Source: Sporocytophaga myxococcoides
GTDB taxonomy: Bacteria > Bacteroidota > Bacteroidia > Cytophagales > Cytophagaceae
Direction of reading: 5' to 3'
Assembly (NCBI RefSeq): GCF_000775915.1
Contig: NZ_BBLT01000004.1
Span: forward strand, 248,001-312,000
DNA length: 64,000 nucleotides
In this document: one piece after another, positions 1-8,817 of the stretch
How the letters are laid out: each line of letters starts with the position of its first letter
Numbering within the stretch: position 1 is the first letter of the stretch
Notes under the pieces: generated by a model
Databases searched by the model: none
What the model was told of the DNA's origin: nothing
The model's input: the letters and a program-made list of their open reading frames with translations, nothing else
Program-made: the position numbers and the translations under genes

Positions 1-1
1 C

Positions 2-994
2 CGTTCAGAGCATCCAATTCCTGCTGAAATCAGAAAAAAGCTTGCCCTTTTCTGCAACGTAAATGTAAACTCAGTTATTGAATCTCTTGATGCTGAAACG
101 ATTTACGATGTTCCTTTATTAATGAAAAAGGAAAAACTGGACGAAAGAGTGTTAACCAAGCTGAAACTTCCACATAAAGGAGAAGCTCAAATCGACACCT
201 GGAAAGATTTTCTCGGAAAGCTGAAAAATACTACCCATGAAGTACAGATTGGTCTTGTAGGAAAATATGTAGAATTACCTGATGCTTATAAATCTATTGC
301 TGAAGCATTTGTACATTCGGGAGCAGAAAATGAATGTAAGGTAAAAATTAAATGGATTCAGTCTGAACACCTTACTGCCGAAACTATTCCTTCTGTTTTA
401 GGTAATCTTGATGGAATACTGGTAGCACCAGGTTTTGGAGAAAGAGGAATTGAAGGAAAAATTCAAGCGGTAAAATTTGCCAGAGAAAATCACATTCCAT
501 TCTTCGGTATATGTCTTGGTATGCAATGTGCAGCTATCGAATTTGCCAGAAATGTGGTTGGTATAAAAGATGCTGCATCTGCCGAATTGGACAAAAAGAC
601 CCCTAACCCGGTTATTGATATGATGGAATCTCAGAAAAATGTTACGAAAAAAGGCGGAACTATGAGATTGGGAGCCTATCCATGCGAATTAACTAAGGGA
701 AGTAAAGCGCATCATATCTATGGTAAATCTAAAATTACCGAAAGACACCGACACAGATATGAATTTAACAACAAGTATCTGAAACAGTTTGAAAAAGCTG
801 GTATGATTGCTTCCGGAATAAATCCGGATACTGGCCTGGTAGAAATTATTGAATTAAAGGATCACAGATTTTATATAGGTACACAGTTCCACCCAGAGCT
901 GAAAAGTACAGTATTAAATCCACATCCGCTGTTTGTTAAATTTGTAAAAGCAGCCATTGAATTTTCAAAAGAAAAAGAGTCTAAAACAGAATAA
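2..994 (+). CDS. pyrG: CTP synthase, 3' part (5' end outside window)
   Basis: CTP synthase makes CTP from UTP, ATP and glutamine in the cytoplasm. The open frame runs from base 2, upstream of the first in-window ATG at 122, so the gene is cut by the window edge rather than starting at 122. The upstream residues (RSEHPIPAEIRKKLALFC, then a segment ending DVPLL) match the end of the synthetase domain. The rest is the class I glutamine amidotransferase domain: GICLGMQ carries the nucleophilic Cys, and the His/Glu pair lies in QFHPE near the C-terminus. About 330 of a usual 540 residues are visible. The next gene, yidC, follows 36 bp later on the same strand. Confidence 0.96.
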   Translation, partial: RSEHPIPAEIRKKLALFCNVNVNSVIESLDAETIYDVPLLMKKEKLDERVLTKLKLPHKGEAQIDTWKDFLGKLKNTTHEVQIGLVGKYVELPDAYKSIAEAFVHSGAENECKVKIKWIQSEHLTAETIPSVLGNLDGILVAPGFGERGIEGKIQAVKFARENHIPFFGICLGMQCAAIEFARNVVGIKDAASAELDKKTPNPVIDMMESQKNVTKKGGTMRLGAYPCELTKGSKAHHIYGKSKITERHRHRYEFNNKYLKQFEKAGMIASGINPDTGLVEIIELKDHRFYIGTQFHPELKSTVLNPHPLFVKFVKAAIEFSKEKESKTE

Positions 995-1030
995 TAACTG
1001 AAAATATTTTTAGATAATTAATAATTTAAG

Positions 1031-2842
1031 ATGGATAAGAATCAGGTTACGGGGATAGTGTTAATTACTGCCATGATGTTACTGTACTTTATGTACTTCG
1101 GGCAAAAAGATAAACCCCAACCAAACGCACAACAACAACAATCGACTCAGGTTACTCCCCAAAAAACAGAAGAAGTAATTCCTGACTCGGTAAAACAACA
1201 GCAGCTAAAGGCTGCATATGGGGAGCTTGCCAATCTGGCCTCAGGAGAAGCAAAAGATGTTGTCGCTGAAAACAAAGACATCAAGGTTACTTTTTCCTCA
1301 AAAGGTGGTAAAATCAAAAGTGTACTTTTGAAACACTATCTGACCGATCAGAAAAAACCTTTATACCTTTTAGATGAAGCTAATAGCAACATATCCCTTC
1401 TCGCTGCATCTAAAACCGGAAATCTTGACTTATCAACTCTGTTTTATCAGGCTGAGACTCAAAAGTCAGGAGATACAACAAAGGTAATTTTCAAGGCTAC
1501 TTTATCTCCAGGTAATGCGATTTCCCAGACTTATTCTATTGCACCTGAAGGATATCTGGTTAACTATGACCTGAAATTTGACGGTATGACCGGTATTCTG
1601 CAAAACCAACCTGTTGTTTTTGACTGGAAAGCAGATGCCCCAAAGGTGGAATATGACCTGAAACAAAGCAGAATTACCACCTCAGTAAATTATTATACTG
1701 TAAAAGAAGGTTTTGATCATCTTAACGAAACCTCAAATGATCCGGAAAGCACTACTTTAAGCGAACCGATTAAATGGGTTTCCATGAAGCAAAAATTCTT
1801 CAACGCAGGATTTATCGCTGAAAATGAATTTTCTAACGGGACAGTTAAAAGTCATGTAAATCAAGGAGACACTGCAAGTCTGAAGCATCTGGAAGCTTCA
1901 GTGACATTGCCCTATAATGATTTAACTTCAGGAAAAGGAAAATATAAATTTTATTTCGGCCCTAATCATTATCAAACACTTAGAGCAGTTCCTGCTCCTG
2001 ATTATGACAAAAACGTTTATCTTGGCTGGCCCGTTATCAATCTGATCAACAGATTCATAGTAATTCCAGTATTTAATTTCTTCGAAACGTTTATTGGAAA
2101 TTACGGGGTTATCATCATCATTCTTGTCTTTTTACTAAAAGCTATTCTATTTCCTCTTAGCTACAAGTCATACATTTCAATGGCTAAAATGAAGGTATTG
2201 AAGCCTGAAATTGACGAAATAAAGGAAAGAAATGGCGATGATATGCAAAAAGTGCAGGCTGAGCAGATGCAGTTATATCAAAAAGTTGGAATTAATCCTT
2301 TAAGCGGATGTATTCCTGTGCTTTTACAGACTCCTATCCTCCTTGCGATGTTCAACTTCTTCCCGAACTCAATAGAACTAAGACAAGAGCCATTCTTATG
2401 GGCTAATGACCTTTCCACATATGATTCTATCTTCTCATGGAACACTCATATCTGGGGTCTTAGCGATACCTACGGAAATCACTTCAGCTTATTTACCTTC
2501 CTGATGACCCTTTCTACCCTTTTGTTAACTTGGGTAAATAATCAGGTAAGTACAGTTACCGGACCAATGAAATCTGTTTCATACATCATGCCGGTTGTCT
2601 TTATGTTTGTTCTTAACTCCTTCCCTGCAGGTTTGAGTTTCTATTACCTAGTTTCCAACTTAGTTTCAATCGGGCAGCAATATATTATCAAAGGATTTGT
2701 TGATGAAAACAAAATCAGAGCTGTTTTAGATGAAAACAGAAAGAAATATGCTACCACAGGAGGGAAAAAATCCAAATGGATGCAGAGAGTTGAGGAGGCT
2801 ATGAAGGCTAGAGAAGAAGAAATTAAAAAGAAGAAAAAATAG
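1031..2842 (+). CDS. yidC: Membrane protein insertase YidC
   Basis: 603 residues, the usual size for the Gram-negative/Bacteroidota form. It inserts and folds inner-membrane proteins, with or without SecYEG. The N-terminal segment MDKNQVTGIVLITAMMLLYF is a signal anchor followed by a Gln-rich linker. A periplasmic beta-rich domain spans roughly residues 70-330. The conserved 60KD_IMP core lies at about 345-570, with membrane segments including GNYGVIIIILVFLLKAILF and the SFPAGLSFYYLVSNL region. The C-terminal tail is very basic (KKKKK), as expected for ribosome contact. A strong hairpin terminator follows at 2872-2914, so transcription probably ends here. Confidence 0.97.
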   Translation: MDKNQVTGIVLITAMMLLYFMYFGQKDKPQPNAQQQQSTQVTPQKTEEVIPDSVKQQQLKAAYGELANLASGEAKDVVAENKDIKVTFSSKGGKIKSVLLKHYLTDQKKPLYLLDEANSNISLLAASKTGNLDLSTLFYQAETQKSGDTTKVIFKATLSPGNAISQTYSIAPEGYLVNYDLKFDGMTGILQNQPVVFDWKADAPKVEYDLKQSRITTSVNYYTVKEGFDHLNETSNDPESTTLSEPIKWVSMKQKFFNAGFIAENEFSNGTVKSHVNQGDTASLKHLEASVTLPYNDLTSGKGKYKFYFGPNHYQTLRAVPAPDYDKNVYLGWPVINLINRFIVIPVFNFFETFIGNYGVIIIILVFLLKAILFPLSYKSYISMAKMKVLKPEIDEIKERNGDDMQKVQAEQMQLYQKVGINPLSGCIPVLLQTPILLAMFNFFPNSIELRQEPFLWANDLSTYDSIFSWNTHIWGLSDTYGNHFSLFTFLMTLSTLLLTWVNNQVSTVTGPMKSVSYIMPVVFMFVLNSFPAGLSFYYLVSNLVSIGQQYIIKGFVDENKIRAVLDENRKKYATTGGKKSKWMQRVEEAMKAREEEIKKKKK

Positions 2843-2877
2843 TTAAAAGTTAAAAGCTTAAAGTTGAAAGTAAAAAA
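2843..2877 (+). repeat. Heptamer (7-bp period) repeat after yidC stop
   Basis: Starting at the base after the yidC stop, the sequence reads in 7-bp units: ttaaaag, ttaaaag, cttaaag, ttgaaag, taaaaaa. It belongs to a dispersed family in this window (consensus about YTNNAAG) placed right after stop codons, mostly oriented with the upstream gene. Confidence 0.75.
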
Positions 2878-2914
2878 GCAGCAAGACAGAGAGATCTGAT
2901 TTGCTGCTTTTTTC
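2872..2914 (+). terminator. Rho-independent terminator of yidC
   Basis: The arm aaaaaagcagcaa (2873-2885) pairs with ttgctgctttttt (2901-2913) around a 15-nt loop and ends in a T-run. It starts about 30 bp after the yidC stop. Confidence 0.85.
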
Positions 2915-3005
2915 ATTTTGAAGCAAGACAAAAGACAACTTTTATTGAAAGACCTCGCCTTTTGAACCAGACATATTTTGCAGAACGAGAAAATACATTC
3001 TCAAA

Positions 3006-3033
3006 CTTTAAACTTTCGACTTTAAACTTTTAA
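3006..3033 (-). repeat. Heptamer repeat, inverted relative to the copy at 2843
   Basis: On the minus strand this reads ttaaaag, tttaaag, tcgaaag, tttaaag: four 7-bp units in the opposite orientation to 2843-2877. Unlike the other copies, it does not follow a minus-strand gene. The two copies could pair as a long stem around the yidC terminator region. Confidence 0.65.
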
Positions 3034-3069
3034 CTCAAAGTAACCCTCTAACATCCAGCAACCTTCCAC

Positions 3070-3078
3070 TTATCCACA
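3070..3078 (+). promoter_or_regulatory. DnaA box (TTATCCACA)
   Basis: Exact match to the high-affinity DnaA box, in the intergenic region upstream of parA. Confidence 0.6.
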
Positions 3079-3107
3079 TCCTTTCCACATCCCATTAGTG
3101 CAAAATA

Positions 3108-3116
3108 TGTGTATAA
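3108..3116 (-). promoter_or_regulatory. DnaA box (TTATACACA, minus strand)
   Basis: The plus strand reads tgtgtataa, the reverse complement of TTATACACA, which fits TTATNCACA. It lies 30 bp from the box at 3070 and points the opposite way. Confidence 0.55.
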
Positions 3117-3494
3117 TAAAATAAACAATTAGCACACCTTCATTTCATTTTATCTTAATTTTAAAAATCACTTTGTCAGAAATTTTGAAAATATTCGAAA
3201 CTGAATGTCTTTTAAGTTCTGAAAAATTTTGAAAAATTGATGTTTATTCACCAACCACTGCTTAAAAGCTTCGTTTGGAAAAAGATTGGAGTAAAATCCT
3301 GCATTGTTTTCAGAGCGTAATAAGCCTCTGGCGCATTATTTCTTAACCAAAGAAAATCAATTAATTAAAAAACAGATCAATATCTGAAATTTAAATTGGC
3401 TTCCTGAAGTAAAAATAATTGCACAATGAGGAGAAAAAGCGTTAATTTTATTTGGAAATAGGAGATTCAGTTAAACTTAATTATTTTAATTTAA

Positions 3495-4271
3495 ATGGGT
3501 AAAATCATTGCAATTGCCAATCAAAAAGGTGGAGTAGGTAAAACCACAACCGCTATCAACCTGGCTGCCAGTCTTGCAGCTCTGGAATTTAAGACCCTAT
3601 TGGTAGACGCTGATCCTCAGGCTAACTCAACCTCAGGATTAAGTTTTAACCCAAAGACAATTGAAAAAAGTATCTATGAATGCATGGTTGACGGAATAAA
3701 TGCTGATGAGCTAATTCTTAACACCAATGTAGCATTCCTGGACCTCCTTCCAGCTCACATCGACCTTGTAGGTGCGGAAGTAGAGATGATCAGCCTTGAT
3801 CACAGAGAGGAAAAGATGAAAGAATCTTTAAAGAATGCAAAAGAAAGATACGATTATATAGTTATAGACTGTTCACCTTCACTTGGTCTTATCACGGTAA
3901 ATGCCTTGACTGCTGCTGATTCCATATTAGTACCGGTTCAGTGTGAGTACTTTGCCCTTGAAGGATTAGGAAAACTACTTAATACTATTAAGATTATCCA
4001 GACCAGACTTAACACTGCGCTTGAAATCGAAGGAATTCTCCTTACAATGTATGATCCAAGGGTAAGATTATCAAACCAGGTAGTGGAAGAAGTTAAAACT
4101 CACTTCCAGCACCTTGTATTTGAAACTATTATTCCTAGAAATATTAAACTCAGTGAATCTCCAAGTTTTGGATTGCCTGTTATAGCTCATGATGCAGAAA
4201 GCAAAGGAGCTATCAGTTACCTGAATCTAGCTCAGGAGATTCTTGAAAGAAATAAAGTAGCATTAAGTTAA
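3495..4271 (+). CDS. parA: Chromosome partitioning ATPase ParA (Soj)
   Basis: 258 residues, typical of chromosomal ParA/Soj. It is a deviant-Walker P-loop ATPase that binds DNA non-specifically and, with ParB on parS, moves the origin regions apart. KGGVGKTTTAINLAASL near residue 11 is the deviant Walker A motif with the signature Lys. LLVDADPQANST (about 35-46) and YIVIDCSPSLG (Walker B, about 120) are also present. parB starts 12 bp downstream, so the two are one operon. The gene follows the candidate origin at 3040-3490. Confidence 0.97.
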   Translation: MGKIIAIANQKGGVGKTTTAINLAASLAALEFKTLLVDADPQANSTSGLSFNPKTIEKSIYECMVDGINADELILNTNVAFLDLLPAHIDLVGAEVEMISLDHREEKMKESLKNAKERYDYIVIDCSPSLGLITVNALTAADSILVPVQCEYFALEGLGKLLNTIKIIQTRLNTALEIEGILLTMYDPRVRLSNQVVEEVKTHFQHLVFETIIPRNIKLSESPSFGLPVIAHDAESKGAISYLNLAQEILERNKVALS

Positions 4272-4283
4272 TACCCGATTTCA

Positions 4284-5216
4284 ATGAACGATAAGAAATC
4301 GCAGATACCTGCAGCAAAAAAAAGTGTTTTGGGAAGAGGTTTAGGAGCCCTGCTTCAGGATTCCGATACTGCAAAACCCGAAAGAAAAGTAGAAGTTGAA
4401 AGAGCACCAGAAAGTGCAATTAACGAAATACCTGTTGACAGTATTGAAGTCAACCCATATCAGCCAAGGACTCATTTTGATCAGGAAGCCCTTCAGGAGC
4501 TTTCTGAATCTATAAAGGTGCAGGGCATTATTCAGCCAATTACCGTTAGACAACTTTCACCTGGTAAATATCAATTGATTTCAGGAGAAAGAAGGCTTCA
4601 GGCTACCAAACTTGCTCAACTTCCTAAAATTACTGCTTATATAAGAACCGCTAATGACCAGCAAATGCTGGAAATGGCTCTTATTGAAAACATTCAGAGA
4701 GAAAACTTAAATGCGCTTGAAATTGCACTGAGCTATCAGAGATTAATTTCTGAATGCAGTCTGAAGCAGGAAGAATTAGGGGACCGCGTGGGGAAAAACA
4801 GAACTACGGTAACCAATTACTTAAGACTTCTGAAACTTCCGCCAGACATTCAGGCTGCTGTAAGAGATAACAGAATTTCAATGGGGCATGCCAGAGCCTT
4901 GATTACCATTGAAAGAATTGATGATCAATTGAGTATCTTCAAGAAAATTCTGGATGAAGAATTATCGGTTAGAAAAACTGAAGACCTGGTAAGATCACTT
5001 TCTCAGCCTTCTTCACAAGCAAAAGTTGCGGAATCGAAAGGTGAAGACAAGAAGACTTACTTCAACCCTGAAATAGTACATATACAGACAAAATTGTCTA
5101 CACATTTCGGAACAAAAATCAATATTAATTGTGATAAACAAAACAAAGGCGAGATTAAGATCCCATTTGTAAATGCGGATGATTTAAACCGGATATTAGA
5201 TATATTAAATTTTTAG
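4284..5216 (+). CDS. parB: Chromosome partitioning protein ParB (Spo0J)
   Basis: 310 residues. ParB loads at parS sites as a CTP-dependent clamp and stimulates ParA. It opens with the usual SVLGRGLGALL motif. The ParB/Srx domain follows, with NPYQPR and the CTP-contacting GERR motif in QLISGERRLQA. A helix-turn-helix DNA-binding domain (GKNRTTVTNYLRLLKLP) comes next, and a C-terminal dimerisation segment ends the protein. No parS-like palindrome was noticed in the nearby intergenic DNA. The next gene starts 2 bp after the stop. Confidence 0.97.
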   Translation: MNDKKSQIPAAKKSVLGRGLGALLQDSDTAKPERKVEVERAPESAINEIPVDSIEVNPYQPRTHFDQEALQELSESIKVQGIIQPITVRQLSPGKYQLISGERRLQATKLAQLPKITAYIRTANDQQMLEMALIENIQRENLNALEIALSYQRLISECSLKQEELGDRVGKNRTTVTNYLRLLKLPPDIQAAVRDNRISMGHARALITIERIDDQLSIFKKILDEELSVRKTEDLVRSLSQPSSQAKVAESKGEDKKTYFNPEIVHIQTKLSTHFGTKININCDKQNKGEIKIPFVNADDLNRILDILNF

Positions 5217-5218
5217 AT

Positions 5219-5812
5219 ATGATATTAAAGCTGGTAAGACCCATTGTATTAATAACGGTTATAACTTTTATTAATGCAATGGGGGCCACAGCCCAGAATG
5301 ATACCCTTTCTCAGGCACCCGTTAAAAAATCAAAACCCAAACACAATTACCGTCCAGGAAGAGCTGCTTTGCTTTCCACAGTTCTACCCGGAGCAGGACA
5401 GTTTTACAACCGCAGATACTGGAAACCTCCTATTATATATGCAGGAGCTGCTGCACTTGCCTATTGGATAAGGTTTAATTCACTTGAGTACACCAGGTTC
5501 CATAATGCCTATAGTAGTCGCGTTGGCTTCAGAATCAGTAATGATCCAAGTGTAAAACAGCCAGGTGAATTTAAAGATTACAGTGATAATGAGTTAAAGT
5601 TAACAAGAGACTCGTACAGAAGAGATCTTGAGTTTTCGATTATCATCTCTACAGCTGTGTATGCATTAAACATTGTGGATGCATATGTAGATGCTCATCT
5701 GAGGCAATTTGACATTAATGAAGATATTTCTTTATCTGTTCATCCGCTTTTATATTCTTATAATTATTCCCAATTTGCAGGAGGAATAAAATTAAACTTT
5801 ACTATAAAATAA
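5219..5812 (+). CDS. DUF5683 family protein, exported or membrane protein
   Basis: 197 residues. A hydrophobic signal peptide (LVRPIVLITVITFINAMGATAQ) is followed by a conserved region (PGRAALLSTVLPGAGQFYNR, then YWKPP) characteristic of the Bacteroidota DUF5683 family. A further hydrophobic stretch lies near residues 140-155. The function is not known. It sits tightly between parB (2-bp gap) and dapB (0-bp gap), so it is co-transcribed with both; this gene order recurs in Bacteroidota. It probably sits in the cell envelope. Confidence 0.85.
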   Translation: MILKLVRPIVLITVITFINAMGATAQNDTLSQAPVKKSKPKHNYRPGRAALLSTVLPGAGQFYNRRYWKPPIIYAGAAALAYWIRFNSLEYTRFHNAYSSRVGFRISNDPSVKQPGEFKDYSDNELKLTRDSYRRDLEFSIIISTAVYALNIVDAYVDAHLRQFDINEDISLSVHPLLYSYNYSQFAGGIKLNFTIK

Positions 5813-6535
5813 ATGAGAATTTTACTTTTGGGCTATGGCAAAATGGGAAAAACCATTGAGCAAATTGCCATAAGTCGTAACCACACTGCTCCTTTCAAAA
5901 TCGATCTTGAGAATTACAGTTCGCTTACTTCAATAACTAAAGATCAGGTTGACGTTGCAATAGAATTTACTCAACCGGAAAGTGCATACAACAATGTAAA
6001 ATACTGTATAGAACAAGGTATACCGGTAGTTTGTGGAACTACAGGCTGGCTTGAAAAGAAAAAAGAGCTGGAAGAGCTTTGCAGAAAAAATGGCAGTGCT
6101 TTCTTCTATGCATCCAATTTCAGTGTAGGAGTAAATTTATTCTTCCATCTTAACAAATTGCTTGCAAAAATCATGAATCCCTTTCCTGAATATGAAGTGA
6201 GCATGGAAGAAATTCATCACAAACAAAAACTGGATGCACCAAGCGGAACTGCCATTACTTTAGCTGAAGGAATTATTGATGCAACCCCGAAAATCAATAG
6301 CTGGGTAAATCAACCTACCAAAGAAAAAAGTCTGTTAGGAATTACATCAAAAAGACTTGATGCTGTACCTGGTACACATACTGTTTATTATAATTCACCC
6401 GTTGATACTATTGAAATAACACATACAGCACATTCCCGTGAAGGATTTGCCAAAGGTGCTGTAGTAGCAGCTGAATGGCTGGTAGGTAAAAAAGGTGTCT
6501 TTGGCATGGACGATATGCTAAAAATCAGTTACTAA
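5813..6535 (+). CDS. dapB: 4-hydroxy-tetrahydrodipicolinate reductase
   Basis: 240 residues. It catalyses the NAD(P)H-dependent reduction step of the diaminopimelate/lysine pathway, which feeds peptidoglycan synthesis. The N-terminus MRILLLGYGKMGK is the nucleotide-binding glycine-rich loop. VCGTTGW and YASNFSVGVN follow. The catalytic signature is EIHHKQKLDAPSGTA with the His and Lys residues. The Bacteroidota form is slightly shorter than the E. coli enzyme (about 270). The ATG directly follows the stop of the DUF5683 gene; lepB follows 36 bp later. Confidence 0.96.
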   Translation: MRILLLGYGKMGKTIEQIAISRNHTAPFKIDLENYSSLTSITKDQVDVAIEFTQPESAYNNVKYCIEQGIPVVCGTTGWLEKKKELEELCRKNGSAFFYASNFSVGVNLFFHLNKLLAKIMNPFPEYEVSMEEIHHKQKLDAPSGTAITLAEGIIDATPKINSWVNQPTKEKSLLGITSKRLDAVPGTHTVYYNSPVDTIEITHTAHSREGFAKGAVVAAEWLVGKKGVFGMDDMLKISY

Positions 6536-6571
6536 GAGAAAATAAGTATTTTTTTATAAATCATATAAGGT

Positions 6572-7660
6572 ATGAATTTAAAATTCTGGGAAAAGAAAAA
6601 AGAACCACAAAAAAAGAAATCCAAATCCAGAGAATGGGTAGATGCAATTGTATTTGCAGTTGTAGCAGCCACCCTTATCAGATGGATTTTCATGGAAGCT
6701 TTTACTATCCCAACCCCGTCCATGGAAAAATCATTACTAGTAGGAGACTTCCTATTTGTAAGTAAATTTCACTATGGAGCCAGAACCCCTAAAACTCCTT
6801 TACAGATGCCGTTGACACATCAGAAAATCTGGGGAACGGAAATACCTTCATATGTTGATTGGATCCAACTTCCTCAATACAGACTGCCAGGTATCAGCAA
6901 GGTGAAAAACAATGATGTAGTAGTTTTTAACTATCCACCGGAAGAAGAATATCCAACAGACCTGAAGACCAATTATATAAAAAGGTGTATCGCTATTGGC
7001 GGAGATACTATTACTCTCAAAAAAGCAAAAGTTTTTGTTAATGGTAAACCAGTAGCAGATCCTCCTAAAACTCAGTACAGGTATTTCATGCAAACTCCTG
7101 AAGTATTTTCTTCAAAAGAATTCAGGAAATTTGGAGTAACGGAATATCAGCCTGTACAAAATGGATTCTATATCTTTACCACTGAAGAACAGGCAAACAT
7201 ATTTAAAGGTTTTCAGGGAATCAAAAGTGTTGAGCCAATTATTAGACCAGCAGGAGAACCCGAACCGAGAATATTTCCTCATTCTTCAAAATTTAACTGG
7301 AACGAAGACAACTTCGGACCACTTTGGGTACCTGCAGAAGGTGCAACAATCCAGCTGACTCCTGAAAACATTATTCTCTATGGAACCACAATCCAAAATT
7401 ATGAGAATCTTGATGATGTAAGACTAGAGGATGACAAGCTGTTTATCGATGGTAAAGAAGCTAAAGAATATACCTTCAAGCAGAATTACTACTTCATGAT
7501 GGGAGACAACAGACATAACTCTCTGGATTCAAGGTACTGGGGTTTTGTGCCAGCAGATCACATAGTTGGAAAAGCCTTGTTTATCTGGCTTTCACTTGAT
7601 CAGAACGGCGGCATTATTGATAAAATACGCTGGAACAGATTCTTCAATATTATTAGATAA
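6572..7660 (+). CDS. lepB: Signal peptidase I
   Basis: 362 residues. It cleaves signal peptides from exported proteins at the outer face of the inner membrane. A very basic N-terminus (KKKEPQKKKSKSR) precedes a membrane segment at about residues 24-45. The catalytic Ser50 lies in IPTPSMEKSLLVGD, and the catalytic Lys is in NYIKRCIAIGGD (about residue 137). Box E is MGDNRHNSLDSRYWG. The long insert between the Lys box and the Gly-Asp box is common in Bacteroidota SPases. A strong terminator follows at 7662-7699, ending the parA-lepB unit. Confidence 0.96.
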   Translation: MNLKFWEKKKEPQKKKSKSREWVDAIVFAVVAATLIRWIFMEAFTIPTPSMEKSLLVGDFLFVSKFHYGARTPKTPLQMPLTHQKIWGTEIPSYVDWIQLPQYRLPGISKVKNNDVVVFNYPPEEEYPTDLKTNYIKRCIAIGGDTITLKKAKVFVNGKPVADPPKTQYRYFMQTPEVFSSKEFRKFGVTEYQPVQNGFYIFTTEEQANIFKGFQGIKSVEPIIRPAGEPEPRIFPHSSKFNWNEDNFGPLWVPAEGATIQLTPENIILYGTTIQNYENLDDVRLEDDKLFIDGKEAKEYTFKQNYYFMMGDNRHNSLDSRYWGFVPADHIVGKALFIWLSLDQNGGIIDKIRWNRFFNIIR

Positions 7661-7661
7661 T

Positions 7662-7699
7662 AAAAAAATCCCGGACATTAAAATCCGGGATTTTTTTTA
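7662..7699 (+). terminator. Rho-independent terminator of lepB
   Basis: aaaaaatcccgga pairs with tccgggatttttt around an 8-nt loop, followed by T8. It starts just after the lepB stop. Confidence 0.92.
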
Positions 7700-7758
7700 T
7701 GCTTTTTTAATAATTCATTCTTGGTCAAAAAAATAAAATGCAATGATATTGGATATAA

Positions 7759-7777
7759 AGACGCCAGCATGGCGTCT
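7759..7777. repeat. Small inverted repeat agacgcc-agcat-ggcgtct
   Basis: A perfect 7-bp inverted repeat with a 5-nt loop in the lepB-ung convergent gap. It is GC-rich against an AT-rich background and has no T-run, so it is not an obvious terminator. It looks like a REP-type intergenic element. Confidence 0.5.
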
Positions 7778-7810
7778 CTGTAAGGGTATGCATAATATTA
7801 TTTCTTTTCA

Positions 7811-7874
7811 CTGAAACATAGGGCTAACACCTTATGCTGACAAAATCCCCACTCCGGGGCTCTGTGTGTTTCAG
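7811..7874. repeat. 64-bp element with 10-bp inverted ends (REP/MITE-like)
   Basis: The ends ctgaaacata and tgtgtttcag are inverted repeats with one mismatch. Inside lies a short GC-rich foldback (cccc-act-ccgggg). No reading frame fits. Together with the palindrome at 7759 it fills the gap between lepB and ung (7661-8009), which otherwise holds only the lepB terminator and the heptamer repeat. Confidence 0.4.
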
Positions 7875-7937
7875 ACTTTTACTTTTGAGAATAAATTTAA
7901 CTTTTTAGAGTTCTTATAGTTGTTTACTTTCCTCTCC

Positions 7938-8009
7938 AATTTCCAACTTTCAACTTAAAACTTTCAACTTAAAACTTAAAACTTAAAACTTACTACTTTC
8001 AACTTAAAG
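7938..8009 (-). repeat. Heptamer repeat after ung stop (about 10 units)
   Basis: On the minus strand, right after the ung stop, units of 7 bp follow each other: ctttaag, ttgaaag, tagtaag, ttttaag (three times), ttgaaag, ttttaag, ttgaaag and then decaying copies. This is the longest array of the family in the window. Confidence 0.8.
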
Positions 8010-8672
8010 CTACCAGTCAATTTCCCGCTTTCCCATTTCCCTCAAATATTCATTTGTTTTGCTAAAATGATTATTCCCAAAGAATCCTCTTTCGGCTGAA
8101 AATGGTGAAGGGTGTGCTGATTCCAATACGAGGTGCTTTGAACGGTCAATTACACTTCCTTTTTTCTGGGCATAAGCTCCCCAAAGTATAAAAACCAGAT
8201 GCTCTTTTTCAGCTGACAAAATCCTGATGACTTCATCAGTGAACTCTTCCCAGCCTTTTTTCTGATGAGAACCTGCCGTATTAGCGCGAACTGTAAGAGT
8301 AGCATTTAATAATAAGACGCCCTGTTTTGCCCATCTCTCAAGATTTCCTGATTTTGGCATCGGCCTTCCAAGATCTCTGTTAATTTCCTTAAAAATATTT
8401 TTTAATGAGGGCGGAAGAGGAACATGGTCTGCAACCGAAAAACACAATCCATTTGCCTGTCCAGGCCCATGATAAGGGTCTTGTCCGATAATTACAACTT
8501 CTACATTATCAAAAACACACCATTCAAATGCATTAAAAATCTGATTTCCGGGAGGATAAATTGTATGATTTTGCCTTTCCTGCTTTAAAAAGTTTACCAG
8601 ATTCTGAAAATATGGTTTTTCAAACTCCTTATAAACCCTCTCCTTCCAGGAAGATTCTATTTTAACATCCAT
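8010..8672 (-). CDS. ung: Uracil-DNA glycosylase (family 1)
   Basis: 220 residues, the normal length. It removes uracil from DNA, starting base-excision repair. The water-activating loop GQDPYHGPGQANGLCFSV carries the catalytic Asp65. LLNATLTVRA contains the uracil-binding Asn. HPSPFSAERGFFGNNHFS holds the catalytic His and the minor-groove loop. It is convergent with lepB and divergent from apaG (211-bp gap). Confidence 0.97.
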   Translation of the reverse strand: MDVKIESSWKERVYKEFEKPYFQNLVNFLKQERQNHTIYPPGNQIFNAFEWCVFDNVEVVIIGQDPYHGPGQANGLCFSVADHVPLPPSLKNIFKEINRDLGRPMPKSGNLERWAKQGVLLLNATLTVRANTAGSHQKKGWEEFTDEVIRILSAEKEHLVFILWGAYAQKKGSVIDRSKHLVLESAHPSPFSAERGFFGNNHFSKTNEYLREMGKREIDW

Positions 8673-8817
8673 TTAACTAAAATTTTGCTGTCCCAATTTA
8701 AAATCAGATTATTCAATAGACAAATTGTACTTAATTAATTTTATAAGAAATAGCCTCACGATGAATGGTAGCCTTCGATGTAGCTTTCAATGCCTAAAAG
8801 ATTTTCAAACAAAATCA

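Larger units (their letters stand above)
3040..3490. other. Candidate chromosomal replication origin (oriC), upstream of parAB
   Basis: This 650-bp gap (2843-3494) has no supported gene. It holds a perfect DnaA box TTATCCACA at 3070-3078 and an opposed TTATACACA (consensus TTATNCACA) on the minus strand at 3108-3116. A weaker box-like site (ctttccaca) lies at 3081-3089. A long A/T-rich stretch follows from about 3110 to 3240, as an unwinding element would. parA and parB follow directly, and chromosomal parAB usually lies close to the origin. Only two consensus boxes are visible, and dnaA itself is not in the window, so this is a candidate. GC skew over the chromosome would decide. Confidence 0.45.

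Noticed and set aside
2644-2931. Minus-strand frame of 95 codons over the end of yidC
   Set aside because: It is antisense to a conserved coding region and the heptamer repeat; Phe/Leu/Ser-rich, as expected for a shadow frame.
2843-5216. parS site near parAB
   Set aside because: No sequence resembling the parS palindrome (GTTNCACGTGNAAC type) was noticed in or around the operon by eye; a computed search of the whole genome is needed.
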